Part shown: positions 4,345 through 5,165 of the stretch, piece by piece
How positions within the stretch are numbered: the first letter of the stretch is position 1
How the letters are laid out: the number at the start of each line of letters is the position of its first letter
NCBI GenBank assembly: GCA_031272685.1
Contig: JAISTI010000024.1
Coordinates: 1-5,165 of the forward strand
Direction of reading: 5' to 3'
Source of the DNA: Propionibacteriaceae bacterium
GTDB taxonomy: Bacteria; Actinomycetota; Actinomycetes; Propionibacteriales; Propionibacteriaceae
Length of the DNA stretch: 5,165 nt
Made by a program: the position numbers and the translations under genes
The notes under the pieces: generated by a model
The model's input: the letters and a program-made list of their open reading frames with translations, nothing else
What the model was told of the DNA's origin: nothing
The model's database searches: none

Positions 4345-5165
4345 ATGGCGAAAACGAAGAAGAAGGTCGGCATCCTCACGGCGGGCGGAGACGCCCCAGG
4401 TTTGAACGCGGTGATCCGTGGGTTCGGCAAGACGGCCATCTGGCATCACGGCATGGAGCTGTACGGGTTCACCGACGGCATCCAGGGGCTGGTGGAAAAC
4501 CGCTACGTGGAGCTGACCGGTTCGAGCCTGTCCGGCATTCTCACCTTGGGCGGCACCATCCTGGGCACCAGCCGCGAGAAGGTGCACAAGTACGCGGCGG
4601 GCGGCGAGACGTTCGATGCCGTCCCCACTATCGTCGAAAACTATGAGCGGCTCGGCTTGGAGGCGCTGGTGATGCTCGGCGGTGGCGGCACGGCCAAGAA
4701 TGCGAAACGCCTTGCCGATGCGGGGCTGAACGTCGTATCGCTGCCCAAGACCATCGACAACGACATCGCCGGCACCGACACCACCTTCGGTTTCGCCACC
4801 GCCATGGAGATCGCCACCGAGGCCGTCGACCGCCTGCATTCGACGGCCCACAGCCACCACCGCATCATCCTTGTCGAGCTGATGGGCCACCGGGCGGGTT
4901 GGCTCACCCTCGGCGCGGGCATTGCCGGCGGCGCGGACGTCATTCTCATCCCGGAGATCCCCTACACGGTGAAGAGCGTGGCCGACACCATCAAAGGCCG
5001 CATCGAGCGGGGCAGCTCCTTCTCGGTGGTGGCGGTCGCCGAAGGCGCCCGCGACACCAAAGACGCCGCCGACTTCCAGGCGGCGCAACTGCTCGTCTCG
5101 TCCGCCCCCACCGCCGAGGCGAAACGCGCCGCCAAAGCCCATTTGGTGAACGTGGAGCACGCCCA
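4345..5165 (+). CDS. pfkA: 6-phosphofructokinase, group III / mixed-substrate type (cut by the right edge)
   Basis: The first 273 residues of a glycolytic enzyme that phosphorylates fructose 6-phosphate to fructose 1,6-bisphosphate; the rest, probably 70 or more residues, lies outside the window. Visible motifs are [16 protein letters not shown] (11-26, phosphate-donor loop), GGTILGTSR (69-77), LGGGGT (111-116), [13 protein letters not shown] (133-145, with Asp138 as the expected catalytic base), ELMGHRAGW (178-186, sugar-phosphate binding) and ILIPEIP (200-206). A Gly at the second-to-last position of the GGxGx loop usually goes with ATP use, whereas Lys135 in PKTIDND is the residue found in pyrophosphate-using and mixed-type enzymes. 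The enzyme is therefore most like the ATP-using group III forms of Streptomyces and relatives, but the donor cannot be fixed from sequence. The ATG at 4345 is supported by the -10 element and by the domain starting at residue 7. Its reading frame has no stop up to the window end. Confidence 0.95.
   Translation, partial: MAKTKKKVGILTAGGDAPGLNAVIRGFGKTAIWHHGMELYGFTDGIQGLVENRYVELTGSSLSGILTLGGTILGTSREKVHKYAAGGETFDAVPTIVENYERLGLEALVMLGGGGTAKNAKRLADAGLNVVSLPKTIDNDIAGTDTTFGFATAMEIATEAVDRLHSTAHSHHRIILVELMGHRAGWLTLGAGIAGGADVILIPEIPYTVKSVADTIKGRIERGSSFSVVAVAEGARDTKDAADFQAAQLLVSSAPTAEAKRAAKAHLVNVEHA

Noticed and set aside
3697..5160. Minus-strand open frame of 487 codons opposite the NAD(P)HX repair gene and pfkA
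   Set aside because: It crosses two unmistakable plus-strand genes and their promoter, and its translation has no recognisable domain; long antisense frames are common in high-GC coding DNA.

Overview
The window comes from a high-GC, Gram-positive actinobacterium. The evidence is the strong G/C bias at third codon positions, two near-perfect DtxR/IdeR iron boxes, several start codons that sit exactly where a leaderless transcript would begin, an actinobacterial-type fused NAD(P)HX repair enzyme and a group III-type phosphofructokinase. The gene order FTR1 permease, P19 lipoprotein, small membrane protein is one I associate with iron-uptake loci of Bifidobacterium, Actinomyces and relatives. 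I cannot place it to genus from sequence alone.

Left part (1-2103, minus strand): an iron-acquisition operon, read from right to left. An FTR1-family permease with a secreted N-terminal domain (835-2103) is followed by a P19-type periplasmic/extracytoplasmic iron-binding lipoprotein (237-827), then by the start of a multi-pass membrane protein that runs off the left edge (1-228). The genes are 7 and 8 bases apart, and each downstream ribosome-binding site overlaps the upstream stop codon, so they are very probably co-transcribed and translationally coupled. Two 19-bp iron boxes (2103-2121 and 2133-2151, centres 30 bp apart) sit on the promoter and start codon of the permease gene, so the operon should be shut off when iron is plentiful.

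Right part (2225-5165, plus strand): three housekeeping genes that face away from the iron operon. They are tadA (tRNA adenosine deaminase, 2225-2707), a fused NAD(P)HX epimerase/dehydratase (2888-4306) and pfkA (6-phosphofructokinase, 4345 to the right edge, incomplete). They are functionally unrelated to one another, and each seems to have its own promoter: a -10-like hexamer ends exactly six bases before each ATG, which predicts leaderless mRNAs. The 180-bp gap 2708-2887 is richer in A/T than its surroundings at its left end and has no assigned function; it carries an antisense 60-codon reading frame that may or may not be real.

No RNA genes, insertion sequences, CRISPR arrays or attachment sites were seen. 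Nothing here is clearly a new system. The points most worth a second look are the tandem iron-box layout, the repeated -10/N6/ATG arrangement, the unexplained 2708-2887 gap and the non-standard nucleotide-site motif of the phosphofructokinase.
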